Shown: positions 1 through 12,616 of the stretch, piece by piece
How the letters are laid out: each line of letters starts with the position of its first letter
Numbering within the stretch: the stretch's first letter is position 1
Assembly: GCA_011800155.1 (NCBI GenBank)
Contig: CM022376.1
Span: 806,001 to 870,000 of the forward strand
Length of the DNA stretch: 64,000 nucleotides
Direction of reading: 5' to 3'
DNA from: Flammulina velutipes
Lineage: Eukaryota; Basidiomycota; Agaricomycetes; Agaricales; Physalacriaceae
Notes under the pieces: generated by a model
What the model was told of the DNA's origin: nothing
Seen by the model: only the letters and a program-made list of their open reading frames with translations
The model's database searches: none
Made by a program: the position numbers and the translations under genes

Positions 1-1755
1 CGAAAAGAGGAGTTATATTAGCCTCCAAAGTCTACCTATAGAGAGTGAATGCTATCGTACCGGTACTCTCTTCAGGATAATTTTACCATCTCTCTGAACC
101 CGGCCATAGAAACGAAACGCTCCCCAAGCTTCATCATGATCAGCTAGCGTCTATAGTACATGTAATGAGTGACAGCTGGTCAATAGCCATTGAATCGATA
201 CCACGAACCTGACCCGTGATAATACAGTCCAGCGCTTGATCAGGGTGACGCCAGGCATCGCGCCCGGTAGCGTCGTGCGCATCGAGTCTGCGATCACAAT
301 TCTGTTCATAACAAAAACCCCCTCGCCAATCAGCGTCTTCATCTCAGCTGAAATGAAAATTCTCATTCATTCTCACCTTCGCATCAGGACCTTGAAAAGG
401 CCGGCGATCGGTATCCCAGTCAAGAGGATTTGCATCCATATGTTCAGGAAGCGTGGGGCTGAAGGAGAAGCGAACGTCTAGGGCACACTGCATCGGCTTT
501 TGGCTGACAAAATCCGCATCGTGCATATCAGGTGAGGGTGTCGAACCAGGATATTGAATAGACGGTGAGATCTGTGTGAATACTATCAGAGATGGGTTGG
601 AGCGATGGAAGCAAAACATGGTACCAAGTAAGCACCATCCCAGACGCCCGGAAGAGTTCTTTGGATGTATTCGTACACGCTTGGAAGCTCGGAATTGTGG
701 ATGAATAGACGGCGCAAACATGGATCACTGCATCTTGAGGAGTTGAGTGCGTCGGGAGCAGTTCGTGAGTCAGACGATCGCTGAATGTCTGCGAAGAGAG
801 GTGTCCGAAAGGCTACAACGGAGTTGTAGTCGTCTCTAGTGGGACCGGAACGTTGGCTCGCTATTGCTGCGGCTCTATTGGCGGGGAGATTTGGAGGTAG
901 CTGGAGAGTGTGGGTCTGCCTCAAGGCAAAGCAGAGTGTGACCACCGCAGACACGACTGGAGGACATTGAGGACGCTGCCTTTTGGAGTAGAACACAATT
1001 TCGGGGTCTAACCGTTCAGCCGCCGTAGTCTGGGTAAACACGTGCTGGAAACTATGAAGGCTTCCTTCGTTGATATCAAAACTCTACGAGACGATGTTGG
1101 TGCAAAAGCTTCTGAGTGTGCGTCGATAGCGTACCTGGTTCACCACAAGAGGTCGCAATATACGCAGAAGTTCTTCGCGCGCTTCTTCGGGTTTCTGTAT
1201 CACGTCCTCTGTCGATTTTGTTAGTACGTCCTGTCCAGGTCCCCGTCGGGAAAGATGCTCGCCTCTCGTTATCGTCAAGGCGAAGAGCCAAGTAGCAACA
1301 TTCCTACAATCCTCCCAACGTTCGCTACCGATCCGATTCTCCCACCGCCCCGTAGATCGTTGTAACAGCTTCTCAAGGAACCCATGTAGGCCAGCGGCCA
1401 CTAGAAGTGACGCATTTAACTGTCCTCCTTCCAACACAAGCCCAAACGCGGTCCACAGGTCTTGGTGGAGCGAATCGACGGTGAGGTCGCCGCGTCGAAT
1501 TCGCCGAAATAGACGGAGGCGCTGAACGAGCTCCGCAGCGACGGCAGAGTTTGGGGGGATGCCTTGGCTGATGAACGGTACGTCGAAAAGCTCGCGACAA
1601 ACGTTGGCGTAGACGAAGGCGTTCTGTGTGATGGCGAGCTTGTGATAGATGCTTCGACAGGTCAGCATCAGGTGCAGCAAATTCGTCAGCGGCGAGGAAC
1701 AGAGAAGAGCGATTTGCTCGAGGACGTCTGTCGGGAGTGAGGAGAGGGATGCCAT
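1..1755 (-). CDS. F-box protein with beta-rich C-terminal region (paralogue 1), truncated at the left edge
   Basis: Likely substrate-recognition subunit of an SCF ubiquitin ligase. The start is taken at 1753-1755, just before an F-box (LPTDVLEQIALL followed by LMLTCRSIYHKL). A longer in-frame upstream extension exists but precedes the conserved part. Exon 1 runs to about 1090. Downstream exons carry a GVWDGAY block (about 625-655), a second block ending in IITGQ (about 240), an intron with donor GTTCGT, and then ADHDEAWGAF plus FYGRV (about 85-150). The gene at 5629-7481 has the same order of blocks, so the pieces belong to one gene. The last intron seems to start near 80 and the rest lies outside the window. 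The C-terminal blocks recur in basidiomycete F-box proteins; the target is unknown. Exon borders are inferred. Confidence 0.72.
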
Positions 1756-2508
1756 TGCGGAGGGGATTGTTGGAAAGCTACTGCAGACAACACCCTCATT
1801 TATACTCCTGGAGGAAGCGCCAAAAGTAGGAATGTGAGTGTGGAAGCGTTTCTCGAAAAGAGATATTAGATCATACCGTGTCCTTGCTATCATCGAGTGT
1901 ACGGCGTCCCGCCGTTGTGCTGGTTCAGTTAAAAGGTTATTTCGTGTGCCTCGACTGAAACTGGGAGGCGAAAGAAACTCGGTTCGTTCAGACGCGTCAT
2001 TTTATCCAGCTCGACACGAGTAAGGTAAGCCGGAACACATCTGCAAATCAAAGGTTTCGCGATGTCGTCAGGTTAGGGAAACGGAAATACAAAGGACTTA
2101 CGAGATTCTTACGTCGCCACATCATCCGCTTCTGGTATATGTTTCTCGACAAGATCAGAGATCCCACGACCTGTAGATGCCGTTTCACATAACAGTTGCT
2201 GTAACGTTACATGCAGCCATCGACAATGAGTGTATCATGGGTCCCCATTTGCTATAAGGGACCATTGCAAGTAGCGGTCCGAGAAAGGCAGTCGCGTCAA
2301 CGGACAAGTGCCATGTGAGCGTTCATTTCCGATGACGGCGAGCTTGGACCGGCGACTTTGAGCAAACGTCTACCGTCGGTCTGCTCCCGTCGCGTTGCCC
2401 TCGGTACCTGGAGCAATCCTTCTCTCTTAATGCGATTTTCTCGACGAGATTATCAATTGATAGAGAAACACAAATTGTCTAATTGCACACGTTCCTTGAT
2501 TTAGATTT
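1756..2508. other. Intergenic stretch without a supported gene
   Basis: This holds the upstream region of F-box paralogue 1 and the 3' flank of the EF-1beta gene, both read on the minus strand. I see no coding pattern, repeat or RNA gene in it. Confidence 0.5.
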
Positions 2509-3617
2509 TTACAATTCTGTCGGTACCGTTCAATATACCAAGTGATAAATGGAACGCGGAACGTACTTTGCATAGCAGCAACATCGGTGCTTTGAACGTA
2601 GTCTTCAAACTCGGCAATCTTTTCCTGCAAGTCGTCCAGAGAGACGAGTTCATCCTCTGTGTGACTTTAGAAGCTATCTCACGAACTCTAAACCAACACT
2701 GACCGATAACGATGGTGATCTACGACGGCAGGAACTCATTGAGTAAAAGGAAATAGTTCGGACATAAAAGGAACAGACCTGGAGTTTCTTGATACCTAGA
2801 GAAATGGAGGTAAGAGAAATGAAAGGAGCGCGAAGGTGGGAACGAACCAAAGCCGATCGCGACAAGTTTGCTTGCTCCCCAGACCAGACCTTCCTGTTGA
2901 ATGGAGCGAACGGAGTCTTCAAGAGCCTTCATATCGGTCTCATCATCCCAGGGCTTGACGTCCAAAGTAACAACGGACTATGAAACATGAGACAATCGAT
3001 GGTTTGGATGAGGTTGAATACACACCTTGGCAATGGTCTTGGGCTTATTAGCCTTTTTAGCATTGTACGCAGCAACGCGCTCGGCCTTGACGCGTTCAGC
3101 CTCGGCGTCGTCAGCCTCATCGTCAGAGCCAAAGAGATCGACTTCATCGTCGTCCTCCTCTTCCTTAACGGCAGCAGCAGCAGCGGGGGCGGCCTTGCTA
3201 CCGGTGCCCAAGAAGGCTTCACCGGCAGTGCTGGATCCGGGGAGGGATGCCAATTCCGCGGAGAAGGACTTGATGTGGGTGTACCACCTAGCCACGTTGG
3301 GGAAGATATCACCAGCGTTGATAGCGTTAAAGACGAGGACATCGGCCTGGGAAGGAGTATAACTGCCAAAGAAAGATGTTTCAGCATAAGGTTGGACGGA
3401 GATGGAAGGAGATATGAAAAATGAGGTCAGAGAGCTAGGAAAAAGGTGTCTGCAGGATGAGCAGCGATGTCTAGTCGCCTCTAGGAAACACGGACCATAG
3501 CGATAGCATCATGAACTAATATCGATGTTGAATGGAGCATTATTTGAAAGTTACTGACCCTTCAACGTAAGAGCGGGAGGCCAGGTGCTGCTCGAGTTTG
3601 CTGAGATCGACGGACAT
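2509..3617 (-). CDS. EFB1: Translation elongation factor 1-beta (eEF1B alpha, guanine nucleotide exchange factor)
   Basis: Exchanges GDP for GTP on eEF1A in the cytosol. Exons (minus strand): 3559-3617, 3026-3362, 2848-2977, 2779-2795, 2704-2719, 2567-2656 and 2509-2516. They sum to 657 nt, giving 218 residues, the usual fungal size. The N-terminal GST-like part starts [20 protein letters not shown] and continues [14 protein letters not shown]. Next comes an acidic linker ([16 protein letters not shown]), then the catalytic exchange domain with [55 protein letters not shown] and the terminal DVAAMQKL. Two consecutive microexons (17 and 16 nt) encode part of the catalytic core, and the last coding exon is only 8 nt. 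Phases agree at every junction. Function is certain; the microexon borders are inferred from frame and motif. Confidence 0.93.
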
Positions 3618-5628
3618 GGTGGTGGTAAGAGAGAAAGATGAAGAGATGGATGCTGATCAGATTGCAAAAAATTGTCTGCCCACGTGGAACATGCACGTGC
3701 GCAGCTCAGGTTCGATCCTCGCGCGCGACGCGCCGTTCTTTACACCACCATCCTCGATACTGACGCTCGCATAACTACGCGTCGCAAGCCAAGAATATCT
3801 GGAAGACAATATCGTAACCATTTCATCAACGTGTTTCCCTGCCTTGCCTTACGGGTTCAAGAAATCTCCCGCCGCGTGCCCATGGATCTCTGCTGTCCTC
3901 GGTTGACTCTCTCTATTGTTTAATCTCCGTTTCAGTCATCTCGGGCCCATGTCTGCTATTCGACCGTTCTCGATATCATGGCGGTCTCCGACGCTCTATT
4001 CCCATTCCGAGCTACACGGGTGCCCAGCTTCAATTCCCTGCGCCTCATGTTCTTAGTGTGGAGATGTCTTGCTCAAGAGTTCACCGTAGCTTCCACTGAC
4101 CATGGAATGACCTGAAATGGCATTACTTCAGGCGATTTCAACAGGCTGGAATCCTATTTGGTCTTCAAATACTTCTTTTATTCGTCAAAGGCTTTGGTCG
4201 GATGTTTATCAGCATGACCAGGTTGCCAACTCGATGGCGGGACCATATTTCTTGATCTGGGTCGAACTCAATTTTGATTGAGATTCCTCGCACCGTTGGC
4301 TCCGTTCCTTCTATTTATCTTTGGAATGCGGACTAGCTCGACATATGGTGACATGGCAAGTCACTTGAATCTCTCAATATGTGCTTTGAGCTGATGTTTG
4401 ATTTTCTCCTTGCGCAGTGTTCGGATAACCTGACGTGCCTCTTTGATACTGGCATATTATACTTTCTCCGAAAACGCTTGATGATCTTTACATCCAGGAC
4501 CAGCCTGCGGCGCCGCCTTCTCACTCCCTATGACATCGAGAGGCTGACCGCTTGATATGTTGTTCTATATAAATACAGTGCGTACACGTATTATCATTTC
4601 GCATCGTCAATTTGTTCTAAATTCCCATGATTGTCAAGAACCTTTTTCAGGGGACCGGGTTGGTATATTATTTGAGATCTGAATCTCTATCCGTGTAGGG
4701 GATAAATTTCTCCATATGCTGTGGCCCTTATAGAAAAATTCAGAATGTCACTTGCGTCGGCTATGTCGCTCCGTAACCTCGGGATATCTTCAGGATGAAT
4801 TTGAGTTGCTTATGTATACTGTTTTACCACGCTCTGGGAGACCCAGCTCGAAGTCCTGAATGGTGTATCGTATGAATACGATGATACCCAAAGATTCGGT
4901 CAGGCGTTTCTCCGTTCGTGTTCCTCTCTTCTGCGAAGCTATGGTATGAATGGGCGTCTGGGAATAGGCCCATCGAGCCGGTTCCAGGAATGGGATAATT
5001 GCGCCATACAAACTATTGGTATGGGTGCGACTGAATACATAACATGTACATCAATAGTAGTATATAATGGCACACGTGAGCGTGGGTCCTCCGTGTAACC
5101 TGCCAGACCGTTTACAATACTTCAGTCTCGGTGGAGGCAAATACCGAGCTCGAACGCAGCAGGTAGAAATTGGCTCCGTCCACCATCTTCCCCATCAGTA
5201 TTTAGGATACTGGATTACTTTGTGTGATGAGAACTGAAGCCATGTCATATATATACCACGGCTACATACAGAAATTCTGCTCACGTCAATCCATTGGCGA
5301 ACAAGAACTAGAGTATATATAAATGTTGCGCTAGTACTTACTTAGACCGTGACTGGGGAGGAATTTCTCTGATACGCGGCGCACTGGTACGTTTAATCTC
5401 ATCTGACACCAAACGCATAGTAAATTAATCCTTAATTACAGATGAGTTGACGCACCGCCAATACTGTCATGATATAGAAGAAAAACATAGGCAAGCGTGT
5501 TGAAATCGAACTTGAAGTTGAGCTCAGTGCCTTGATACGTTAGCCGGCGGGTCGGTTAACCAACGGCAATTCAAGTTTTGCCGTGATAGCCGGGTACGGA
5601 CCTCTTGACTTCTTGAACTTCTACCACC
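3618..5628. other. 2-kb stretch with no supported gene
   Basis: This lies upstream of both EF-1beta (minus) and F-box paralogue 2 (plus). Short open frames occur, but none has a recognisable motif, and frames are interrupted on both strands. It includes the EF-1beta promoter side. A weak protein-like segment near 4130-4290 is broken by stops and could be a gene relic; I cannot assign it. Confidence 0.4.
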
Positions 5629-7481
5629 ATGTCGTCCTTGACTATGGCAAGCATGCCTCAGGAAATACTCGAACACATAGCGTATCTGTCTGGCACAGAC
5701 CGCTTCCTAGGCCCCCCAACTACTCTGTCCTCTCTTGTCGCCGTCAATCATGACTTTTATGAACGGCTGTCCCTATCGCGCAACAGAAATCTGTATGCAC
5801 GGATCTTTGCATTCAAATTTGATACCACAATAGCTATACGACGTTTCGGAGAGGATCTACTCACCCAAAAAGTTCTGGCGCAAGAACTCCAACGCAGGTT
5901 TACTATTCTGAAACGCATCCGTGCGCGTTCAGAATCTAACACAGATTCTTGTGATCCAGAAACGTTGGAGGGCTCTGAACGCCTTAGGGAAACGATATAC
6001 CACGCCTATCTACTCTTGCTGGAGAATTCTGGCAAAAACGAACAACAATTACGAGATTTCGCAGGTATCGGCCAATGGCTGCACGAATATTGGTTTACCA
6101 ACCACGGGTCATCTCTCGCGGTCCAATCCCTCAGTCACGACGATTGGCCTGGTAAAACAGAGGAGCAAACAATCGCTATGTGGCTGCTCTGTTTCATGCT
6201 TCAAGAAAGTATGTGCGTGTGGTGCAGCCTAACCTTTGATCCTGTTGATTTCTTATCCAAGTGGATTACAGTTCCGTCTCACTCTCGGGGAATGTTTTCT
6301 ATGTTCTTCAGATCTATGCTCTTGGTGCCCCAGAAGTACGTAACCTTCTCTAGCTTAAACCTGTGGCTAACAATGATAATCAGTATCAATTGGCTAGTCC
6401 TTCTTGGACGTCATTTATACCTTCTCCCCGAGCAAAGTCGGCCAAAACAATCACTCACTACTCAAAGGAGATCCATCTCACTACTCCTCCCCTCGCTTCT
6501 CCCGCGATTCTCAACCTGCTGACGATCGTTCAGCAAGCATCAACAGTCCAACTCCGCACTGATAAGATTTCCAAAGTTTGCGATAACTCGGAAGCGGAAT
6601 GGAATCGTTGCGTTATCCTCGGAGAAGGTTCATTTGGCCGCACGCTCACCCCCGCATTCACGCCGAAAAGGTGCTTGTCCAACTCAAATAGCTTCTTATA
6701 TGTACCTGACAATGCTCGCTCTACAGCCTCGAAGGTGCCTGGGAAGGAATCTTCACTGTCAGTTCAGGCGTCTATTCTTCATTGTCGTCATTTCTGACAT
6801 CCGGAACCGATAGTACATAGATTTCAGTGTCTACGCAACATTACTCAGTGGTGGGGCCCCGCCATCAGTGTTGAAGAACAGTCTCGTCGTGAAGCATCGA
6901 CAGACATGGATTTTGCGGGAACATCATTTGTTGGTCCAAGATCCTGGAGTGTCGGGGGAGCCAGATTCGCCTGTCTCTCCGGGTGATCCCTTACGATCCT
7001 ACTTTCCGCTTGGATGTCAAATTACCGAGGACGAGAGGGGAGTCGAGGTCTTTGACCCAAGTGCTAATAGACCGGTTCTTTACCGACGGGCGTCTGTTTG
7101 TCAAAATAGGACAATTCAGGATATTATCTTAACTGGCGAGGTACGTTTTCGAGCCTTATCCTACGTTGACTCTAACTCTGAGCTCACTACACGTGAAGGG
7201 GCATTCAGCGTGGGGTCAGTTCAGTCTCGTTGGGCGCGTGCGTCCCTCCGATGGATTCATTAATCTTGCAAAAGATTATGTGAGTATGGTATACTTTTAT
7301 TGGATCGTGTAAGCTGACTGTGAACCTTGAATAGGTCAATGGAGAGCGAGGAAAATGGATTTACCGCGGATATCTCATAGGAGGCGCTAATGGTCACCTT
7401 TCAGGGCGTTGGCGGGACAGTTTGAGCCCAGCGCCTCTCGCAGGCTACGAAGGCTGTTTTACTTTGTCTCGACGCGGATAA
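5629..7481 (+). CDS. F-box protein with beta-rich C-terminal region (paralogue 2)
   Basis: Second member of the family seen at 1-1755, in opposite orientation. It starts MSSLTMASMPQEILEHIAYL, an F-box beginning (residues about 8-50). Exon 1 ends near 6339, where donor GTAACC and an acceptor at 6383 give a phase-0 join to YQLASPSW. Later blocks appear in separate exons: SLEGAWEGIFTV (about 6715-6760), GDPLRSYFPLGCQI and DIILTGE (about 6980-7140), then HSAWGQFSLVGRVRPSDGF (about 7204-7250). An intron of about 54 bp follows DY near 7277. The last exon encodes GERGKWIYRGYLIGG and ends GCFTLSRRG with stop TAA at 7479-7481. Exon borders between 6490 and 7200 are approximate. Likely an SCF adaptor; substrate unknown. 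Confidence 0.72.
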
Positions 7482-9229
7482 TATTATCGATCCTTTCCAC
7501 TATCGAGGGCTGGCTGGAAGGTGGCAACACCTTTGCCACGTTTTCCATGGACCAAGGATCAGCAGGAGCGGGAGACGCTTTCAAGTTGTCCAGACTCCAG
7601 ATTCCAAATCGACTCAAAGGTGTCGTTTTCTGTGAGGATCTGCAAGTTGCCAAGACTCGTTGACGCAGTGCAAGCTCGTGTTGGAAACGTGTTAATCAAA
7701 CTGGAATCGGAACGCTGCACCGCGATGAAGATGAGATTAGCTGCTTTGGCTATCTCGTTACGAGGATCGTCGTGGCACTGTCGATCACTTCCGTTACCGG
7801 GTTCACGAAGGGCAGGTATTCGGAAGAAGGAGAGGTCTTTCTTTCCTCGTTCCCTCTGAAGTGTCAGTACATGCTACTCGGGGTTTATTCACTCGTGTTA
7901 ATGTGTGGTTATCGACGTCAGAGTGACTCTATACGGGTGGCCAGTCTGTTGATATCATCTCTTCGAAATGATCATATATAGAGCGACCGCTGAAGCTGAA
8001 GCTCCGCCTGACTGGTGGCTATGATTTGGACCCACGACGGCTGTTCTACGGGAATTCCTGTGATGCCTTTTTTGTGTCGTCGCTGACCTGGAATGTGAGC
8101 CGAGTTACTGCTATGACTCGAACCCTGACAGTGGGGACTGGTGTGGCGGACTCTGATGGGGCGGAAAAATTAAGTGCTATTACTATTAGGAGGGGATTAT
8201 TATGCCGGAGCGATATAGGGTACAGCAATCTATAGACTTGGAGGCGTGTTGGTGAGGAGAGAAACTATGGCTACAGTGACGGTCTAGGTAACGGTGCGCG
8301 AATTAAGGGAACTCTAGTGGGCGGTGGTAAGTTATGTGGAGGAAGACTGAGAGAAAGGAGTGTTCAGTGTTTCGTGTAGAGAGGGGTACGGTATGGCTCA
8401 CAGTGAGGTATCCATCGGAATGATAGTATTGTCTACCAGTGAGGAAGCCGACGTCAGACGTGTGCACGAGAGCAGAGTCGTTCGCAGAGGAAAAAAGGAG
8501 TGTGTAAGACCCAGTAATTGGGGCTGCAGCCTTTGCAGACGAGCAAGAACCAGAATCAGTGACCAGGCGTGAAGTCGTGCAGATATGAACCGGGGGAAGA
8601 AGGATGCACGTATAGGGTTTCGTGAACAGCGTCATAGATAAGTTCTGTCGATCTAGATGGCCAAAGGAGGGTAGAGTGAGAGTGTTAAATAATACGCCAC
8701 CGATCGGCTGACCTTCGTTGCAGAGTATCATTTGGTGCACAGGGGGCAAGTGGACACGTTAATGGTGGTGCGCGGAGGGGAGAGTCTGACGGGGCAGGCG
8801 GGATTATAGCAAGGAGCGTCTTTCGGAACTGATCGACCACAGTTGCGACAATTCGTAACTTGAATGGCACACATAAATGAATGAGAACCGAACTGAGGGA
8901 ATCCATAGCTTACCTTCCTCAGGATTTAAAGGAGACCTTCGTGGCGTTGGGAGACAGGCTGTGTGTGTCCAAAGGTGTATGTACCCGACGAACGACACCC
9001 AGGGCGAATCAAAACATGTCTAAAAACGAAAGACTCGTTAGGCGCCAGTACGCATCGATATAGCTTGAGCTCGGAAGCTTTCAACAGAGAGAACGCCGTA
9101 CATGAGGTTACTGCTAGAGTAAAGAACGAACGCGACTTGCCACACCCGAGCGTGATCTGTGATCGGTCGGCGTGACCATTGATCGAGTGGAACCTAACCC
9201 TGCCCTTCCCACACTTGGACCCACCAACG
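7482..9229. other. 1.7-kb stretch with no supported gene
   Basis: Several 60-150 codon open frames exist on both strands, but none carries a motif I recognise. The + strand is notably G/A-rich between about 7980 and 8350. No repeat or RNA gene is apparent. Confidence 0.4.
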
Positions 9230-10697
9230 ATGAGTGTTCCCGAACATGCTATGGCTTTCCTCAGTAACTCCGATTCTTCCCCCTCAATCCAGTACTCGAA
9301 GCTTACTTCTCTTTAGACACCTGGTTCTCAGAGCAGGCGATCACGTTCCCAATCGTGCAATACGACCATGCTGTCACTATCGATGCTCCTCCTGTCCCAG
9401 ACTATCTAGAACTACCAGACGAAGGTATACTTGATATTCCTCTGATCTATGCACGCTGCGCATGGACGAAGAGGCTGCAAGACATCATAGTGAGCCTTGT
9501 GCTCTGATGGCGCTCCGATCTCAATACCATCCTTTTACAGGAAACGCTCATCCATACCGTTGATTTTATGAGCATCAACTCCGCCTTGCTGGCTCCGACT
9601 CCCGATGGCGGATATGTTCTTGTACCGAAGGAGCCTGCAGAAAAATACTATCCCGTTGAGTGTCGCACCCGCCGACCCGTCATTGATGTTATGGAGGTCA
9701 AGACGACGCAGTGGCGGTCCGAGTCCATACGCCGCGGGGTGTGGCGCGGTCGCACAATAGGTGAGTTAAACCAACAAGGACGCACATACTCAACTCTGAT
9801 CAATGAAACAGAAATGGTGGTAGCCTGCAGTCACGGTTCCTCGAGGCAGGTCAAAGCTTTCGATGAGAACCTCGCAAGTTTAGCTGCGGCAGAGTTGGAC
9901 CTATTTTATCCTGTGCTTGGTCACCTCGTCCACAACGGTGACATTGTTGGACTTGTTTTGGAACCGCACGACGGGGAATACATCCAGGAATACGATAACG
10001 CTGCTGTGTGTCCCTCTCCTACCTCGTGCTACAAGCAATTGATTAACCCAACTTCATTAAGATCATCGATGTCTTCCAACAACTGGAAAGCAAAGACATG
10101 TTCTTCCAATGCAGCATAGACTTCAAATGCATGATGATCTCGCGCGAAGGGAAGATACGCCTCGTAGGATCTGGCCTCTACGTCCAGCCCTTCGCTGAAT
10201 TCTACCGCCCCTTCCCCCGCGAAGAGGTCCGAAGGCTCCACTGGAGCTACCTGGACGACTTACTCGACCAACTCACCCGTCACTCCGAAAACCTCCCCGG
10301 CACCGATTTTCTAGACTTCTACACGTTCGACAAACAACTACGCATCCTGACGTACATCCCATTGCCCGAGCAGCCGCTCGCTATAGAGATCACACTCACG
10401 CCTCGCCAGAGGGCGCAGTGGCAGAAGCATCGACGCGCTCAGCGTACCAGCGGTAGGAAACTTCTTTTGAGTGCCGCAGAGGAGGCTTCAACCTCTGAGT
10501 TGGATGTCCGTGCCAGAGACAGTGACGAAGATGCTCCCTTGTCGCATCGTCGCATCGGGATACGCGTTCGCACATTGCCACGCCAGTCTAACATGTACGA
10601 ACCTTACCAGAGGGGTCCTAAAATTGCGAGACTACGCTCGGTATGGGGCGAAGACTCTGATATCACCGCGGAAAGCTTGCCTTTGATCAAACAGTGA
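9230..10697 (+). CDS. Protein kinase-like fold protein, probable pseudokinase
   Basis: Exons inferred: first exon to 9489, then 9541-9760, 9812-10005 and 10062-10697. The introns are 51, 51 and 56 bp with good GT..AG borders and matching phase. The first exon is uncertain. The frame reading EAYFSLDTWFSEQ opens only after a stop at 9265-9267, while the likely ATG near 9230 is in another frame, so there is a short intron I cannot place or a frameshift. The C-lobe resembles basidiomycete kinase-like proteins but is degenerate. The HRD region reads CSIDFKCMMISREGK with no HRD, and the DFG position reads LVGSG, so catalysis is unlikely. The C-terminal tail of about 100 residues is basic and Ser/Arg-rich. 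An alternative is an unrelated uncharacterised protein. Confidence 0.5.
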
Positions 10698-11933
10698 CGC
10701 CACAATGTTCACACTATTTTGTCTGGTTTCAATCTTTCTTGAATTCTAAAATGCTCTACATATGCTTTACATTTACTTCTCGATACATGCTTTCGCTTTG
10801 CTCTTCGTTTACATAATCGCTTTCTCTCACTTGCATACACGCACATACATACTATGATCTCATCCTCATTGCATACACCTGTATCTATACATCTCCCACG
10901 TGTTCTCCTCGCTGTAGTTTTCCTTTGCTGTCAAATCATTATCTAATTACATGGAAGTCTGATTATCGTAATATCTCGCTTGTGCGCCACAAAATATATC
11001 CCGATTTGCATGGAGGTTGCAGTATTGATATCTTGCATGCCTGGCGGCTTTACTACGAGTCAGGCTGTGACGTCGATGGGCAACGCTATCGACGTCCTCG
11101 TTTTTTTGCCCGGAAAAGGAAATCGGTATGGCGCAATTCTCATGAGCGCAGTGGTCGTCCCCACTCTCAAGTGACTCAGGCTGATTCTGACAGCGCTAAT
11201 GCCTGTACATTGCCTCATGTTCCCTTCCAGTTGACTGAAAGTCCACTCACTCTCCTGCAACCTGCCAGTGGTAGAAATCTCTGAGAAGTACGATTTAAAG
11301 AGAGGAATATGATGTCCCTACTGAACGCGTCTCGCTTTTCCCATGACTTAAGAAATAAGGTTTTCAAACCGATGCGTTGTCCAGGTTTCTTAAGCGCCAC
11401 GAGAAGTGCCAAGAGCTTCCATTCTGCGAAATTAGCGCTGATTTCTCAGGATCGATAGTGACTTACAGCGCTGGATAATCAATGTTTTGTAGCCTGGCAT
11501 AGCTATAAAGATAACGCACAAATAAGCCGAGTCGTACGTACTGGAACGATCAAAGCGGCGATAAGGCTAACTGCAAGATAAGCTAGGCTGTAGGGGCGCT
11601 TGTGGATACACAAAAGAAGGAGGAGAAACTTGACAGGGCAGCAACGAAACGAGCTCAGCAAGCCACCAAGTGTGCGCTTCTTTTCGTACATCAATTGCCT
11701 GCTGAGAACTCTCACAGTAATATTGTCTCTCAACACTCCGACCATCTCTGAGATCTGAGAGCTACAGGAGTGCATGAAGGACAACGACGTGAGCGCGAGC
11801 GAACTTGATCGAAGCTTGAACATTTCCAGTGACGTGTTGTGGGTGCTTATGGGACCATGTTTCACAGCAGCGTCTAACAAAAGTACATTCATCGATGCGT
11901 TACAATCCTTCAATGCGAAAAACCCTCATTATT
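10698..11933. other. Intergenic stretch without a supported gene
   Basis: This is the 3' flank of both neighbours: the kinase-like gene (plus) and the BAP31-type gene (minus) converge here. The segment 10740-10930 is T/C- and AT-rich. No gene, repeat or RNA is supported. Confidence 0.45.
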
Positions 11934-12616
11934 CTAGTCGGCCTTCTTCCTCGGCACATCCTCTCCGGTAGCCTGATTGTATTTGTCGGCGAGACGATTG
12001 TACTCCTCGGCTTGAGACAACGCTTGCGAACGAAGAGCCTGGAGATCTTTCTTGGTAGATTCAAGCTCCTTCGACGACTGAAGGAAGGTCAGGGAGAGGA
12101 TAGAGAGATGAAAGAAAGTCGCGTACTGAATCGACCTTGGGAGCTGCTTTGTGGGTGATCAACTCCTCCTCTGCTTGGATCAAGGAGAGGACGATGGAGA
12201 ATGTGCGTGTTAAGACGAGGGAGAGGAAGAGAGTGAATCCCGTAAGATAGACGTTTCGTTGAGAGCTGCAGGGGTTTCATCAATAACACGTCAATACTGC
12301 GGCTTGACACGTACTAGAACTTTCGGGCGGCAAAGTTGCTCTCTGTGCGGACGTCATGAGCCGGTTGGCCACTCGCCTTTGCGGTCTCCGACTCGGCAGT
12401 GACACGCCACATGCGTTGAAGAGCGTCGAAGAAAAGGACGGCGACAAAGATGAAAGAAATCTTGATTCCATATGCGATTTTTGCCACTATTTTTGAGGTT
12501 GCGAGGAAGCTGAAGAGGTTCTTCTTGACTTTGTGAGGCAGCGGGGTGACTAGCACGCAGAACGTGAGCATCTCCGATGCGAGGAGCAAGAAAGTAAGGG
12601 AATAATAGATGGTCAT
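11934..12616 (-). CDS. BAP31/Yet-type endoplasmic reticulum membrane protein
   Basis: ER membrane chaperone or escort protein of the B-cell receptor-associated protein 31 family (yeast Yet1/Yet3). Exons: 12315-12616, 12127-12265 and 11934-12077, giving 194 residues. It starts MTIYYSLTFLLLASEMLTFC. Three hydrophobic helices follow (about residues 3-25, 43-65 and 103-122), with the family signatures KIAYGIKISFIF, DALQRMWRVT and SNFAARKFY. The C-terminal part is a coiled coil (SKELESTKKDLQALR...QAEEYNRLADKYN). The last four residues are KKAD, a dilysine (KKxx) ER-retrieval signal. The start is the ATG at 12614-12616, next to the first helix. It is divergent from UBP6 with 103 bp between start codons, so the pair is probably co-regulated. 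Confidence 0.9.

Noticed and set aside
8303..8749. Minus-strand 148-codon open frame
   Set aside because: Composition follows the G/A-rich + strand, no recognisable domain, no neighbouring exons in register.
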